A stretch of DNA of 64,000 nucleotides from Pseudocitrobacter sp913778145 (GCA_035726825.1 JALNTX010000005.1:1-64000); one strand, 5' to 3'. Counted from the stretch's first letter, positions 34,113 through 44,071 are shown. The notes: generated by a model from the letters alone, not told the origin. Numbers and translations: made by a program.

Positions 34113-35477
34113 ATGTTTTATTTTCGTTATCTATTTATATCAGCAATCATTTTATTTTCTCCTGTGACCGAGGCTAAGGTTGACGGTGACGATAACAAGC
34201 CCGTCTGGTTTAATAATCAGGTCACCGCTTACCACTATTCTGATTTTAATTTTTGGGGCAAGAATAAAGAACCTTTCTGCGGAGGCAGTAGCGATGAATA
34301 CGCTGCGACGGCGGACCAATGGCTGGGAAGATATGCTGTAACACCTGAGGATAAAACCTGGTACCGCATTATTCCTGATGATGATTCTACTGTCGATATT
34401 GCGCCACAGTGCTCGATACAATATATCGACACCACTAACGGAAAGTTTGCCGTTACGACCGATCATACTGAGTGCAGGTTAATTCTTGCCAGCACAGAAA
34501 AGGCTGGTCCTATTCCTGCAGGGCAAAAAGGTGCACTACTCGATTTTGGTAAATATTACGCCTTTCTTCCATTACAACAGACTGAAACGCTGCCTGGCCA
34601 ATATCCAGAGGCCTCGCGTAGTCCCATCAACCTGCGCTGGAAAAAGCCGAATGTCAGTACAGTTGCCGATATCCGCATTATGCTCAATGAGATCTTTGCC
34701 CGCTACGGTTACATCTTTACTCCTGGCGGCGAAATGGATACCTGGTTCAGAGCGCAACCATGGTACAAACCGAAGTATAGTGATGTCTCCGCACTGCTGA
34801 CCGATACCGAGCACGACAATGTCAAATACCTGAAATCAATTCTTTCAGATGAAGTTCAACAAGATAAGCAACGATTATTCAAAGCAGTGACGGACTTTTG
34901 TCGGGCCGTTAAAACGGAAAATATTCAGTACATTCTTGATAATTCGTCGGACATTATAAGTTATGATGTAAACCAGATGATGACCAAAGATGTATTTCAG
35001 ACAAGAATGCAGGAATTTCTCAACATAATGAAGCAACCTGAAAATTGTAGCCAGGAACTTCCTGACTTAATAAATGAAAACATACTTAATGAAAGTATTT
35101 ATAATTACTCGAATAACATTGAACTGGAATACGACCAGAAGAAAAAGAAATATCTTCTGAGTTACATTGCCTGGGACGAGCGTTGTTTAAAAAACAATGA
35201 GCAAATTGAATTATCCGGGTTTATCGTTAAACGCTCGTCGCCCTATAAAGAAACAGCTGAAACCCTGATGTTTAAAACGGTTGAATTCCCTTGCGTTTCG
35301 GGCATAAACGCCAACAACACTTATGTAATGCTTGAAGTTCCGGCACAGGAATATGATGATTATATTAAAAATATTTATCGTAAAGTAACACTGAAGGGAA
35401 AAGTGAAAGTTAACCCCGCAAAAAATGCCATACTCCCCGTGTCGCTTATTGTTGACCCCCTCGCATTACAGCAATAG
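34113..35477 (+). CDS. Secreted protein of unknown function, 454 aa
   Basis: I do not recognise this protein. ATG 34113 is preferred (AAAGGA seven bases upstream); an in-frame ATG at 34086 is possible. It starts with a Sec-type signal peptide (MFYFRYLFISAIILFSPVTEA), followed by an acidic, aromatic-rich mature chain: KPVWFNNQVTAYHYSDFNFWGKNKEPF, YAATADQWLGRYAVTPED, then a more helical middle part (SILSDEVQQDKQRLFKAVTDFCRAV) and a C-terminal beta-like part. Seven or so cysteines suggest disulphides in the periplasm or outside. Its base composition is more A/T-rich than folD or cysS. It lies in DNA absent between ybcJ and ybcI in E. coli, convergent with the autotransporter. Confidence 0.75.
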   Translation: MFYFRYLFISAIILFSPVTEAKVDGDDNKPVWFNNQVTAYHYSDFNFWGKNKEPFCGGSSDEYAATADQWLGRYAVTPEDKTWYRIIPDDDSTVDIAPQCSIQYIDTTNGKFAVTTDHTECRLILASTEKAGPIPAGQKGALLDFGKYYAFLPLQQTETLPGQYPEASRSPINLRWKKPNVSTVADIRIMLNEIFARYGYIFTPGGEMDTWFRAQPWYKPKYSDVSALLTDTEHDNVKYLKSILSDEVQQDKQRLFKAVTDFCRAVKTENIQYILDNSSDIISYDVNQMMTKDVFQTRMQEFLNIMKQPENCSQELPDLINENILNESIYNYSNNIELEYDQKKKKYLLSYIAWDERCLKNNEQIELSGFIVKRSSPYKETAETLMFKTVEFPCVSGINANNTYVMLEVPAQEYDDYIKNIYRKVTLKGKVKVNPAKNAILPVSLIVDPLALQQ

Positions 35478-35489
35478 CTGACATTACCG

Positions 35490-35735
35490 GGAGGCGCTGC
35501 GGTTTTCCCCCTCTCCCCTGGGAGTGGGGGCCGATTGTGTTCAGTTGCCAAATCCTGCGCCGGTTTTCTCCCTCTCCCTGTGGGAGAGGGCCGGGGTGAG
35601 GGCATCAGCGCGCACATTTCCCCTCACCCTAACCCTCTCCCTCAAGGGAGAGGGAACCGATTGTGCTCAGTTGCCAAATCCTGCGCCGGTTTTCTCCCAC
35701 TCCCCGTGGAGTGGGGGCCGATTTGCGACGGTGTT
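35490..35735. repeat. Hairpin repeats between two convergent genes (two copies)
   Basis: Two units of the same family as at 16.1 kb: CCCTCTCCC/GGGAGAGGG hairpins, the sentence CCGATTGTG(T/C)TCAGTTGCC and TGCGCCGGTTTTCTCCC, and GGGCCGGGGTGAGGGCATC. The left copy is degraded at its first hairpin. They fill the gap between the 454-aa gene and the autotransporter gene. Confidence 0.75.
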
Positions 35736-35741
35736 AAGGCC

Positions 35742-38700
35742 TTACCAGCCGTATTTCACGCCCAGCATCCCCTGGGTGTCGCTGTAGCCCTTGTCGCCCA
35801 GCTGCACGCCCATGTTGCCCCACACGCTCAGGTTTTGACTCAGCTTTCCTTCCACGCCCGTGCGCACTTCGCCCAGGTTGCGCGAGCCGTCGCGGCTGAC
35901 GCGTACCCCGTCCATCCGCACGCCGTAGGTTTCACTGTTGTAAATCCAGTTCGCCTCCACGTACGGCTGGAACTCGCGGCCCTTCCCTTCATCCAGCTTA
36001 TTATGGCTGTTGAGGAAAGTCTTCACGCCCAGACGCGTCTGCACGTTGCCGTCGCCTTCGCTGCGGATACGCGTGCCGTCATGGCGGGTATGCGCATCAT
36101 CCTTCACGCCCATCCACGTCACCTGCGCCTGCGGCTGTACGTACCAGCTGTTCAGCGTGCCCGCGCTGCCGCTGAACTCGCCCGCCTTCAGCGTATAGCC
36201 CGCTTCCAGCGAGGCCGTCAGCCCCTTCGACCGGTAGTCGTCGCGCTCGCGGTTGTCCGACTCCACGCTGTTATCGAACCAGCTGTACAGCAGCCAGCTG
36301 TCCACATACGCCCCGCTGCGGTCGGCTTCGTTCTGGTACCACGTGCCGTACACCCCGGCACTGTAACCGCTGATACGTCCGTCTGAGTCATAGCCCGCCC
36401 GGTCGCTGCGGGTGTTGCTGTGCGCGTTGGCGTAGCCGCCCATCACGCCCAGGTGGAAACGGTCCTGCCCGCTGGCGCTCCACTGCGCCACTTCCCCGCC
36501 CACCTGTAACACGTAGCGGTTGCTCTGCGTTTTCAGCTGACCGTCGCCCGCCTGCGAACGCTCATGCCCGCCGACGTGGCGCATCCACAGGCTGCCCGCG
36601 AAGCTGTCCTCGTCATGCAGCCCTTCCGTGTACTGCGGCTCGCCCAGGCGGTCGTGCAGACGGTGCGTGAAGAAGCTGTTGGCCGTCGCCAGGTTGCTGA
36701 TGTAGCTTTCCGCCTCCGGGCGCAGCACCGATGGGCCGGTCGGGTCGACAACCGGTGGCTGTGCCGGGGCAACAGGATCTATCGGGTCAACGGGGTCCAC
36801 AGGATCTACCGGAGTCACTGGCTCCACCGGGTCAATCGGGTCTACTGGCGTTACTGGATCCGCTGGGTCAACCGGGTCAACAGGATCGACTGGGTCTACA
36901 GGATCAACAGGGTCGATGGGTTTCACCGGGTCAACCGGCGGTGTGCCCGTCCACTTACTGGTCAGATACCAGTTCGCGGCGTTATCGCCCTGCCCTTTCG
37001 CCAGGGTGTAAACCCACGCGCCCGCTTCCACCGTCCCGGTGGTCAGGGCGAAATTACCCGCCGAGTTACCGCCCACGCTCACCAGTTCAATACCGTTGGT
37101 CGTCTGCGCCCCAAGGCCGCCGACGTTGTTCACCTGCACGCGGGTGCTCCCTGCGGTGTCGCCCTTCACCGTCAGCTTGTCGGTGACCGACTGATCATCG
37201 CCCAGCCCGGTATTGAAGGCCATCAGGCCGTTATTGCCCGTGTAGTTGCCGTTCACCACCAGCTGGTTACCCGGCTGTGCGCCCGGCTGGTTCATCAGCA
37301 CCGTGCCGCCGTTATTCAGGTTGCCGCCCACCGTGGTCTGCGCCACCGCCAGCGTGCCGCCCTGGCGGATATCCATATCCCCCGCCGTGCTGCCAAAGCC
37401 CGAGAGCATCGCCCCGTCGTGGATATTCACCTGCTGACTCGCCATCTCCACCGCGTGGACGACATCCGCCCCGAGCGCCAGTTCGCCGCCGGAAATATCT
37501 GTGGTGCCGGTGTACGCCGCCGAAGCCGCCGTTAACGTCAGCGTACCGCTGCCCAGTTTATTCAGGTTACCGCTGCCGGAGACCGCATGGCTCAGCGTCC
37601 AGTCGCTGTCGGTAGCCACCGTCAGCAGCCCGTTGTCGATCACGCTCGCCGTACCGAGGTTCGCCGCGTCCGTAACCGTCATGGCGCTGTCCGCATTGAT
37701 ATTGAACTGCCCGCTGAAACCGTGGTTGTCGCCGGACACCGCCACAGCCGATGCCTGCGCCACGTCGACAATCCCCGCGCCGCTCAGGCTGTTGAGCAGC
37801 GCCCCGGTGACGCCGTTCAGCGTCAGGGTGCCGTTATCAACTACGTTGCCGCTGCCCGCGCCCTGCGCGTTGTTCAGCACCACTTCCGCTGCGTTTTCGA
37901 TAGTGGTGGTGGCACTCAGCCCCGCGTTCGCCCCGTCAATGGTCAGCACACCGCCCGCCACGCCGAGATTGCCCGCGCCGGTCAGGCTGCCCTGGCTGGT
38001 GCCGCCGTTCTGCAGCGTCAGGCTGCCGCCGTTGAGTGCCAGCGTGGAACCGGCTTCTCCGGTGAGCAGGCCCGCCGTCTGCGCGGTGCCGTTCAGGTCG
38101 GCAAGAGCACCGTCACTGATAACCAGCGCCGAGGTGTTGCCCAGCGCGCCGTCCGCATCGGTACGCAGCGTACCCGCCTGCACCTGCGTTTCGCCGGTGT
38201 AGCGGTTAGTCGCGTTCGACAGCGACACCAGCCCGGCGGTATTAATGCCAAGATTTCCCTTACCAGAGATAGCCGCCGACATATCTGCCGCCGCGCCCTG
38301 CGCCCCGGCGTGCTCTGCCAGCACCAACGTCTGCCCGGCGCGGATATCCAGCGCCTTCAGGCCGTAGTTGACGTACAGGCCATCGCCCGGCTCGGTGGTC
38401 AGGCGGAAACCGTAATCCCCGTCCGCCACTACCGTGCCGTTTTGCGCAATGGCGATGCGTTCATCTTCCGCCACCGGGTCGCCGTTCTGGTTCGTCAGCG
38501 TCAGCCCGCCGCCCGAACCGGTCACCGTCTGCGCCTGCACCAGCTGTACGCTCACATTGGTGTCATCCTGCTCAAGCAGATTCAGCGTGGTATCCGGGTT
38601 AGCCGCACCCGGATCCTCCCACGGCTCTGCCACCGTGATCTGCACATTGCCGCTGTTGGCGACCAGCGTCGGCGTCTGAACCACGCCCTCGGCCTGCGTA

Positions 38701-40817
38701 TCGGCAGGCATCGAAACATCAAACGCCAGCGTACCGCCGTTCATATTCAAACTGCCAATCTGTTGGGCACCGTCGCCGACGGTGGTGGTATTACCCGCAT
38801 CCAGCTTCAGCGTCGCCTGCGTCAGCGCCAGAGTGTTATCGCCGGAAAGATCGAAGGTGCTGTTTTTAAGCTCTGCGGTACCGGTAAAAGCGCTGCCGGT
38901 GGTGTCGGTAAAGCTGAAGGCGTTATCCGCGCTGGCGAGATTGACCTGCAGCAAGCCGTTACCGGTCAGCGCGTTGCTCAGGGCATAGTCGCCGGTATCT
39001 TTACTGGCGCCCGTCACCGAGAGCGTACCCGCGTCGGCAATATTCACCGCGCTGTTGCCCAGCCCGGTGTTGCCGGTGCTGGAGTGCGAGGCCATGGTAA
39101 GCGTGCCGCCGTTCACCTCCGTGCAACCACCGTAGCTGTTTTCGGCGGTAAGGACGGTGTGACCCGCATCCTGCATGACCGCGCCATTCTCGCCTGAGAT
39201 CAACGTATTAAAGGCATAGCCCGTCGCAGAATTATTAGTATGATTAAAGACCAGCGAACCGTTGCCCGCCCCGAACGCTACGCTGCCGGTGCTGGTGATA
39301 TTCCCGGTCACTGCGGCACTTGCACCGTGTGCTGCACCAATGTTGAGAGTGCCACTTCCCCCTTCGCGGCTGGCAATCACCAGGCCAGCGGTATCCAACG
39401 CCAGCGTTCCCGCATTACTCAGCGTCACAGCACCGGATCCGAGATCGCCAATCACCATGTTATTGCCTTGCAGCAGAGAGCCTTCGCCATCCACCACAAT
39501 CTGTCCATTTGCCGTTGCCCTGGAACCCAGAGAGATAGCGCCTGCGGTCACTCTCCCTGCAGAATTAATAGTGAGTGTGCCATTTCCCTGATAGCCCACA
39601 TTAAGCGCAGAGGTGCTTAACGTTGAGCCACTACCTGTTACTTCGGTTTTTCCCACCGCGGTGATGAAACTTCCAATATCCACATCACCGGCTTTCACCT
39701 TGCCGCCGCTGGCAATGTTGAGCGTTCCAGAACCGTCCTGCCCGACGTAGAGCCATTGTCCGACGTCCTCTTTATTGACGATATTAAGCTGTCCGCCGCT
39801 GTTGACGTTAATCGTCCCGTCAGTCTCTTCCAGACGCGCAACGGAGACTTGCCCGGTACTGGATACCACCGCGCCATGGGTAATGTTGAGCGAACTATTT
39901 CCGGCATCGCCAATCAGCAAGCCGGTGACGTCAAAGCGGGAGTTATTGCCATCAACATTCACGACCGCAGCTGAGCCTTCGTACTTACCAAGCGTTGTAT
40001 ATCCCGCGGATACTCGGCCACCTGATGAAATCGTCAAGGTGGCATTAGCTTTATAACCCAGGGTAAATAAGCTGGTATTCGAGATATTCCAACGGCCGCC
40101 CGTCGAGACCAGCACCGAGTTGTCCGTATCGTTCTGGTAACCGATAGTTGAACTTCCCTCCGTGTTCACTTCAGCGTTATCGGCCACACTCATGGAGCCC
40201 TGACCGGTATAGCCCACCATGAGACGGCCCGTATTCAGACTGGAATTTCTACCACTTACCGTTATTGTGCCTGCCTTTTCACCTGAAGAGCCGACATAAA
40301 CAACCTTAGCACTTGCCGTTCCCCCATTAAGAACATTAAGACTGCCTTCGCCACTGTTTCCTATATGTAGTTCGTCGTTATCGAGGATTAAAACACCTGA
40401 ATCGCGGACATTCACTACATCAGCCTCTCCAGCGCTCAAGCCAATATGGTTATAGTCTTTACGGCTGATAGTAAGTTTGCCACCAGAAAGAATATTGAGG
40501 ATTGCACTTTTGCCGCTGCTATTACCGCCCCCAACTTTTAAATTATCATCAGAAACTTCGCTGTCGATATTCACCGTTTTCCCATCCGCAATATTCATTT
40601 GGGAAAAGGCAGGCCCAGAAATAGCCATCATGATAAAAAAGGAAAGACACGCCTTCGGTGATAGCGTAAAACAGCCAGCTGGATTAAGGTTACCAGAACA
40701 TTTCGGTTGCTGACGTTGATCAACAGATGCTGATTTGCGTTTGCCGCTCGCTAATTCCGAACAAACCTGAAATACGTTTAATGTACTATTCCATATTACG
40801 CGGTAAATCTTATTCAT
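35742..40817 (-). CDS. Large type Va autotransporter adhesin, 1691 aa
   Basis: Starts with an extended signal peptide region (MNKIYRVIWNSTLNVFQVCSE..GKRKS) and a normal signal sequence ending GPAFS at ~72. The passenger is a long beta-helix of short degenerate units (for example GNSGEGSLNVLNGG, GYTGQGSMSVADNAEV, GYQGNGTLTINSAGRV), then autotransporter-associated repeats of GTLTL/GSLTL type. An Asp-Pro linker of ~70 residues (36735-36950; VDP/IDP units) precedes the C-terminal barrel (SLWMRHVGGHERS... to GMLGVKYGW). Likely a surface adhesin or biofilm factor. Beta-helix passengers have almost no cysteine; one is seen in the middle (SYGGCTEVN). No secreted protease motif was seen. Confidence 0.92.
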   Translation of the reverse strand: MNKIYRVIWNSTLNVFQVCSELASGKRKSASVDQRQQPKCSGNLNPAGCFTLSPKACLSFFIMMAISGPAFSQMNIADGKTVNIDSEVSDDNLKVGGGNSSGKSAILNILSGGKLTISRKDYNHIGLSAGEADVVNVRDSGVLILDNDELHIGNSGEGSLNVLNGGTASAKVVYVGSSGEKAGTITVSGRNSSLNTGRLMVGYTGQGSMSVADNAEVNTEGSSTIGYQNDTDNSVLVSTGGRWNISNTSLFTLGYKANATLTISSGGRVSAGYTTLGKYEGSAAVVNVDGNNSRFDVTGLLIGDAGNSSLNITHGAVVSSTGQVSVARLEETDGTINVNSGGQLNIVNKEDVGQWLYVGQDGSGTLNIASGGKVKAGDVDIGSFITAVGKTEVTGSGSTLSTSALNVGYQGNGTLTINSAGRVTAGAISLGSRATANGQIVVDGEGSLLQGNNMVIGDLGSGAVTLSNAGTLALDTAGLVIASREGGSGTLNIGAAHGASAAVTGNITSTGSVAFGAGNGSLVFNHTNNSATGYAFNTLISGENGAVMQDAGHTVLTAENSYGGCTEVNGGTLTMASHSSTGNTGLGNSAVNIADAGTLSVTGASKDTGDYALSNALTGNGLLQVNLASADNAFSFTDTTGSAFTGTAELKNSTFDLSGDNTLALTQATLKLDAGNTTTVGDGAQQIGSLNMNGGTLAFDVSMPADTQAEGVVQTPTLVANSGNVQITVAEPWEDPGAANPDTTLNLLEQDDTNVSVQLVQAQTVTGSGGGLTLTNQNGDPVAEDERIAIAQNGTVVADGDYGFRLTTEPGDGLYVNYGLKALDIRAGQTLVLAEHAGAQGAAADMSAAISGKGNLGINTAGLVSLSNATNRYTGETQVQAGTLRTDADGALGNTSALVISDGALADLNGTAQTAGLLTGEAGSTLALNGGSLTLQNGGTSQGSLTGAGNLGVAGGVLTIDGANAGLSATTTIENAAEVVLNNAQGAGSGNVVDNGTLTLNGVTGALLNSLSGAGIVDVAQASAVAVSGDNHGFSGQFNINADSAMTVTDAANLGTASVIDNGLLTVATDSDWTLSHAVSGSGNLNKLGSGTLTLTAASAAYTGTTDISGGELALGADVVHAVEMASQQVNIHDGAMLSGFGSTAGDMDIRQGGTLAVAQTTVGGNLNNGGTVLMNQPGAQPGNQLVVNGNYTGNNGLMAFNTGLGDDQSVTDKLTVKGDTAGSTRVQVNNVGGLGAQTTNGIELVSVGGNSAGNFALTTGTVEAGAWVYTLAKGQGDNAANWYLTSKWTGTPPVDPVKPIDPVDPVDPVDPVDPVDPADPVTPVDPIDPVEPVTPVDPVDPVDPIDPVAPAQPPVVDPTGPSVLRPEAESYISNLATANSFFTHRLHDRLGEPQYTEGLHDEDSFAGSLWMRHVGGHERSQAGDGQLKTQSNRYVLQVGGEVAQWSASGQDRFHLGVMGGYANAHSNTRSDRAGYDSDGRISGYSAGVYGTWYQNEADRSGAYVDSWLLYSWFDNSVESDNRERDDYRSKGLTASLEAGYTLKAGEFSGSAGTLNSWYVQPQAQVTWMGVKDDAHTRHDGTRIRSEGDGNVQTRLGVKTFLNSHNKLDEGKGREFQPYVEANWIYNSETYGVRMDGVRVSRDGSRNLGEVRTGVEGKLSQNLSVWGNMGVQLGDKGYSDTQGMLGVKYGW

Positions 40818-41477
40818 TGCAGTGTCTCCATGCTACTGCGCCACGACTAACTGCGGGGATGCGGTTCGTCAGGCTAAACACAGAGCCATGAGTAAATCCG
40901 CACCGCGCGGTATATTTTTATTTAAGCCTTAATACTTTTATTGCACATACAGAACACACATAGCATTTAATAAAATCGCTAAAGAAATGAAATATATTTC
41001 AACTAAAAAATTTACTCCCAGTTACAATTCGAGTCTCACACCGCGAAATAAAACTGTCAATACGACACCAGTTTCTGGTTGACGTAATTAATTAATCACC
41101 GAAGTTATATATTCTGAAAAATTCTTACAGACTCATCCTAAGCACATCTGAAAAATATCTCATCCCTTTATACCGGACAAATACCGATTAGATTTTTACA
41201 TCTTCGCATAAGATTTTTACTCACACTCCTGCGGCATACATCAGGAGGGAAATAGCACGATTAGTCAAACGAACCACAAGCATTACCCCTGCCGTCATAG
41301 CGGTTAATTATCGATCAACGTCAAAAAATCGCGATCTCCTCTGGCATACTCATGAAAATTTTGTTGCGGAAATTTTACGTTTCTCCGACCATAAGTAGAA
41401 CGTTCTACTAGAACGTTCTACTTACAATAACAGTGCGATTTACGCGCAATTCATTATCTCCAGTCGGGGGAACGGGT
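40818..41477. other. Divergent region between autotransporter and PTS genes
   Basis: 660 A/T-rich bases. It contains the autotransporter promoter region and, near the right end, the double palindrome at 41394-41423 upstream of the PTS gene. No gene is supported. Confidence 0.5.
41394..41423. promoter_or_regulatory. Double palindromic operator, candidate site of the MalI-like repressor
   Basis: GTAGAACGTTCTAC at 41395-41408 is a perfect palindrome, and TAGAACGTTCTA at 41409-41420 follows immediately, so the site is two abutting copies. The central AACGTT with CG at the dyad is typical of LacI/MalI-family operators. It lies 55 bases before the start of the PTS gene, and its regulator is encoded right after that gene. 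Confidence 0.75.
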
Positions 41478-42977
41478 ATGGGTTTGCTGTCCGGTATTGT
41501 TAAATCATTATCAAAACTATCAATGATTGGCCGCGCGTTAATGCTGCCGATTTCACTCCTGCCTGCAGCAGGGTTACTGCTGGCATTCGGTGATAAATTC
41601 CATTTGCCGCTGATGATGAACGCGGGCGGGGTTATTTTTGATAACCTGCCGATGTTGTTCGCGATTGGTTCCGCGGTGGGGCTGGCGTCGGAATCAGGTA
41701 TCGCGGCACTCTCTGCCGCCGTTTCGGTATTCGTCACCAATATCACCATCGGCACCGTGCTGGGCATTACGCCGGAAATGGCGTCTCAGGGCGGGAAATA
41801 TGCGATGGTGGTCGGCATTCCGACGCTGCAAATGGGCGTCTTTGGCGGCCTGATTTGCGGTATCCTCGCGGCCTGGTGCTATAACCGCTTCCATGAAATG
41901 CAGTTGCCGGAATTTCTGGGGTTCTTCTCCGGCAAACGTTTTGTCGCCATTGCCACAGCGGTACTGTCATTCCTGCTCGGCCTGCTGTTGCCTTACGTCT
42001 GGCAGCATATTCAGGCCGGTATTGATGCGCTCTCCACGGTGGTGAACGGTGATAATCAGGCGGCCTCGACGTTTATTTTTGGTCTGGTCGAACGCGCGTT
42101 AATTCCGCTCGGTCTGCATCACATCTGGTATCCGTCTTTCTGGTATTCCTTTGGCGATTACACCACGCAGGCAGGCCAGGTTATCCACGGCGACCAAACT
42201 ATCTGGTTCAAAATGCTGGAAGAAGGGGTGAAATCCTTCAGCAGCGATACCTACCAGAACGCCGGTAAGTTCATGCAGGGCGAATTCCCGTTGATGCTGT
42301 TTGCGCTGCCTGCCGCGTGCCTGGCGATGTACCATGAAGCGAACAGCAAAAACAAAAAGATCGCCTTTGGTATTTTGTTCTCCGCCGCCCTTACCTGCTT
42401 CCTGACCGGGATCACCGAGCCGGTTGAGTTTACCTTTATTTTCGTGGCGCCAATCCTTTACGTCTTTAACGCGATTATGGCCGGTTTGGCGTATATGTGT
42501 ATGTTCCTGTTACACGCACATATCGCAAAATCCTTCTCGGCAGGGCTGATCGACTACATTTCGTTTGGTATTTTGCCATCCTTTAACGGTTATCAGACCA
42601 ACTTCCTCAGTGCGGCAATCGTCGGTATTCCGATGGCGATTATCTATTACTTCACCTTCCGCTTTGTGATCCGTCGCTTTGATATTAAAACGCCGGGCCG
42701 CGCGGATGTGGTCGCCGATGCGAAAGATAAAACCGATACCGAACTGGCAACGGAAATTATCGCCCTGCTGGGCGGCGCGCAGAATATCGATTCGGTCGGT
42801 TCCTGTATTACCCGCTTGCGTCTGGAAGTGTCGCAGGGTGATAAAGTCGATAAAGATGGCCTGCACGGCGTTGGCGCGCGCGGCGTGGTATTTGTTGGCG
42901 ATAAAGGCATTCAGGTTATTTTCGGTGCCAGAGCACAGTTTATCGCTCAGACCATGTCCACGATGATTGGCAAATAA
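41478..42977 (+). CDS. PTS glucose/maltose-type EIICB permease (MalX-like)
   Basis: 499-aa phosphotransferase permease. The EIIC domain (residues ~1-400) has about ten membrane segments with the conserved region LGLHHIWYPSFWYSFGDY and the GITEPVEFTFIFVAP motif. The EIIB domain (~425-499) has the phosphorylated Cys in IDSVGSCITRLRLEV. EIIA is not fused, so the glucose-specific EIIA (Crr) is the likely partner. The start ATG 41478 follows GGGGGAACGGG. Domain order and the MalI-type regulator downstream recall E. coli malX/malI; the sugar is unknown. Confidence 0.87.
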   Translation: MGLLSGIVKSLSKLSMIGRALMLPISLLPAAGLLLAFGDKFHLPLMMNAGGVIFDNLPMLFAIGSAVGLASESGIAALSAAVSVFVTNITIGTVLGITPEMASQGGKYAMVVGIPTLQMGVFGGLICGILAAWCYNRFHEMQLPEFLGFFSGKRFVAIATAVLSFLLGLLLPYVWQHIQAGIDALSTVVNGDNQAASTFIFGLVERALIPLGLHHIWYPSFWYSFGDYTTQAGQVIHGDQTIWFKMLEEGVKSFSSDTYQNAGKFMQGEFPLMLFALPAACLAMYHEANSKNKKIAFGILFSAALTCFLTGITEPVEFTFIFVAPILYVFNAIMAGLAYMCMFLLHAHIAKSFSAGLIDYISFGILPSFNGYQTNFLSAAIVGIPMAIIYYFTFRFVIRRFDIKTPGRADVVADAKDKTDTELATEIIALLGGAQNIDSVGSCITRLRLEVSQGDKVDKDGLHGVGARGVVFVGDKGIQVIFGARAQFIAQTMSTMIGK

Positions 42978-43054
42978 TACTATGCCGATCGACGACGCCT
43001 CCGTTACGCTTGAGGGGGCGTCGTGCATGAATCGATCATTTTCAGGGAGCGGAA

Positions 43055-44071
43055 TTGAAGAAAGTCAGCATTATTGATGTCGCAAAGCAGGCGGGCGTAT
43101 CGGTGTCGACCGTATCGCTGGTGCTGCGTCAGAAAGGGAAAATTTCTGACGCGACGATCGGCAAAGTGCAGGCCGCTATAGAGGCGCTCGGTTACGTTCA
43201 CAACGTCGCGGCCGCCAATCTTCGCGCCAACACCTCTAATCTGATTGGCCTGATCCTGCCTGATTTCAGCGACAGTTTTTCCATTAAAGTGATGGCAAGC
43301 ATCGTGCAGGAACTGGAAAAACAGGGGTTTATGGTTTTTCTCGGCCAACCGCTCAACAGTCATGATCATTTAGAACGCTGCCTGCTGTCATTTAAACAGC
43401 AGGGTGTGGCGGGCGTTATCTACCTCGCCTCCGACGCCTTTAGCCCGCATATTCCGGACAAAATTCGCCACTGCCCGCTGCCGTTTGTGGTGGTTTCTCA
43501 GTCGCCGCTGGATGAGCAGTGTGATCTGGTGATGCGCGATAACCGTCAGGCCGCGGCCCTTGCCGCACGATATCTGATTGAGCGCGGGCATCGCAGCATC
43601 GCCTATATTGGCGGACGCGAGGACGATTTAATTCGCCAGCAGCGGTTGTCTGGCTTTCGCAGCGTGTTAACGCAGTATGGGCTGGTAAATCGCGAAGAAA
43701 CGACGCCGTGCTGTAGCGAAGATACCCATGCGGCAGGTCTCGTCACCCGTCAGTTGCTGGAGAAAAACAACACCATCACCGCCCTGCTGTGCCACTCCCC
43801 AGCGGCGATGATCGGCAGTATAAGCGGGATTCACCAGATTGGGCGCACGGTCGGAAAGGATGTATTTCTGACTCAGCAGGTCGCGCTGATTGGCTTTGAA
43901 GATATGCTCAATGTGAATCTCACCTCCCCTTCTTTTACCTATGTCTCATCATCGAGCGAAGAGACCGGGCGGCAGGCGGCGGGCTTAATGATGCGTAAGC
44001 TTAAAGAACCAGAACTGCAAACGCAGAAAATTACGCTTACCGGTCAATTAATTACCCGTGAATCAGCATAG
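43055..44071 (+). CDS. LacI-family repressor, MalI-like
   Basis: 338 aa. N-terminal HTH and hinge: VSIIDVAKQAGVSVSTVSLVLRQKGKISDATIGKVQAAIEALGYVHN. A periplasmic-binding-like effector domain follows (NLIGLILPDFSDSFSIKVMASIVQELEKQGF, AARYLIERGHRSIAYIGGREDDLIRQQRLSGF). Start is TTG 43055 with GGGAGCGGAA upstream. In E. coli MalI represses malXY, here the matching neighbour is the PTS gene, and the operator at 41394 is the expected site. No malY-like gene is present. Confidence 0.88.
   Translation: MKKVSIIDVAKQAGVSVSTVSLVLRQKGKISDATIGKVQAAIEALGYVHNVAAANLRANTSNLIGLILPDFSDSFSIKVMASIVQELEKQGFMVFLGQPLNSHDHLERCLLSFKQQGVAGVIYLASDAFSPHIPDKIRHCPLPFVVVSQSPLDEQCDLVMRDNRQAAALAARYLIERGHRSIAYIGGREDDLIRQQRLSGFRSVLTQYGLVNREETTPCCSEDTHAAGLVTRQLLEKNNTITALLCHSPAAMIGSISGIHQIGRTVGKDVFLTQQVALIGFEDMLNVNLTSPSFTYVSSSSEETGRQAAGLMMRKLKEPELQTQKITLTGQLITRESA

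Noticed and set aside
35524..36386. Plus-strand ORFs across the hairpin repeats at 35.5 kb
   Set aside because: They are translations of repeat DNA and of the antisense strand of the autotransporter barrel, with repeated peptides that only mirror the DNA repeats.
37587..39197. Open frame of 536 codons on the plus strand inside the autotransporter gene
   Set aside because: It is antisense to a well supported repeat-rich gene, is rich in Arg/His/Ala as GC-rich antisense frames are, and has no recognisable domain or ribosome site.
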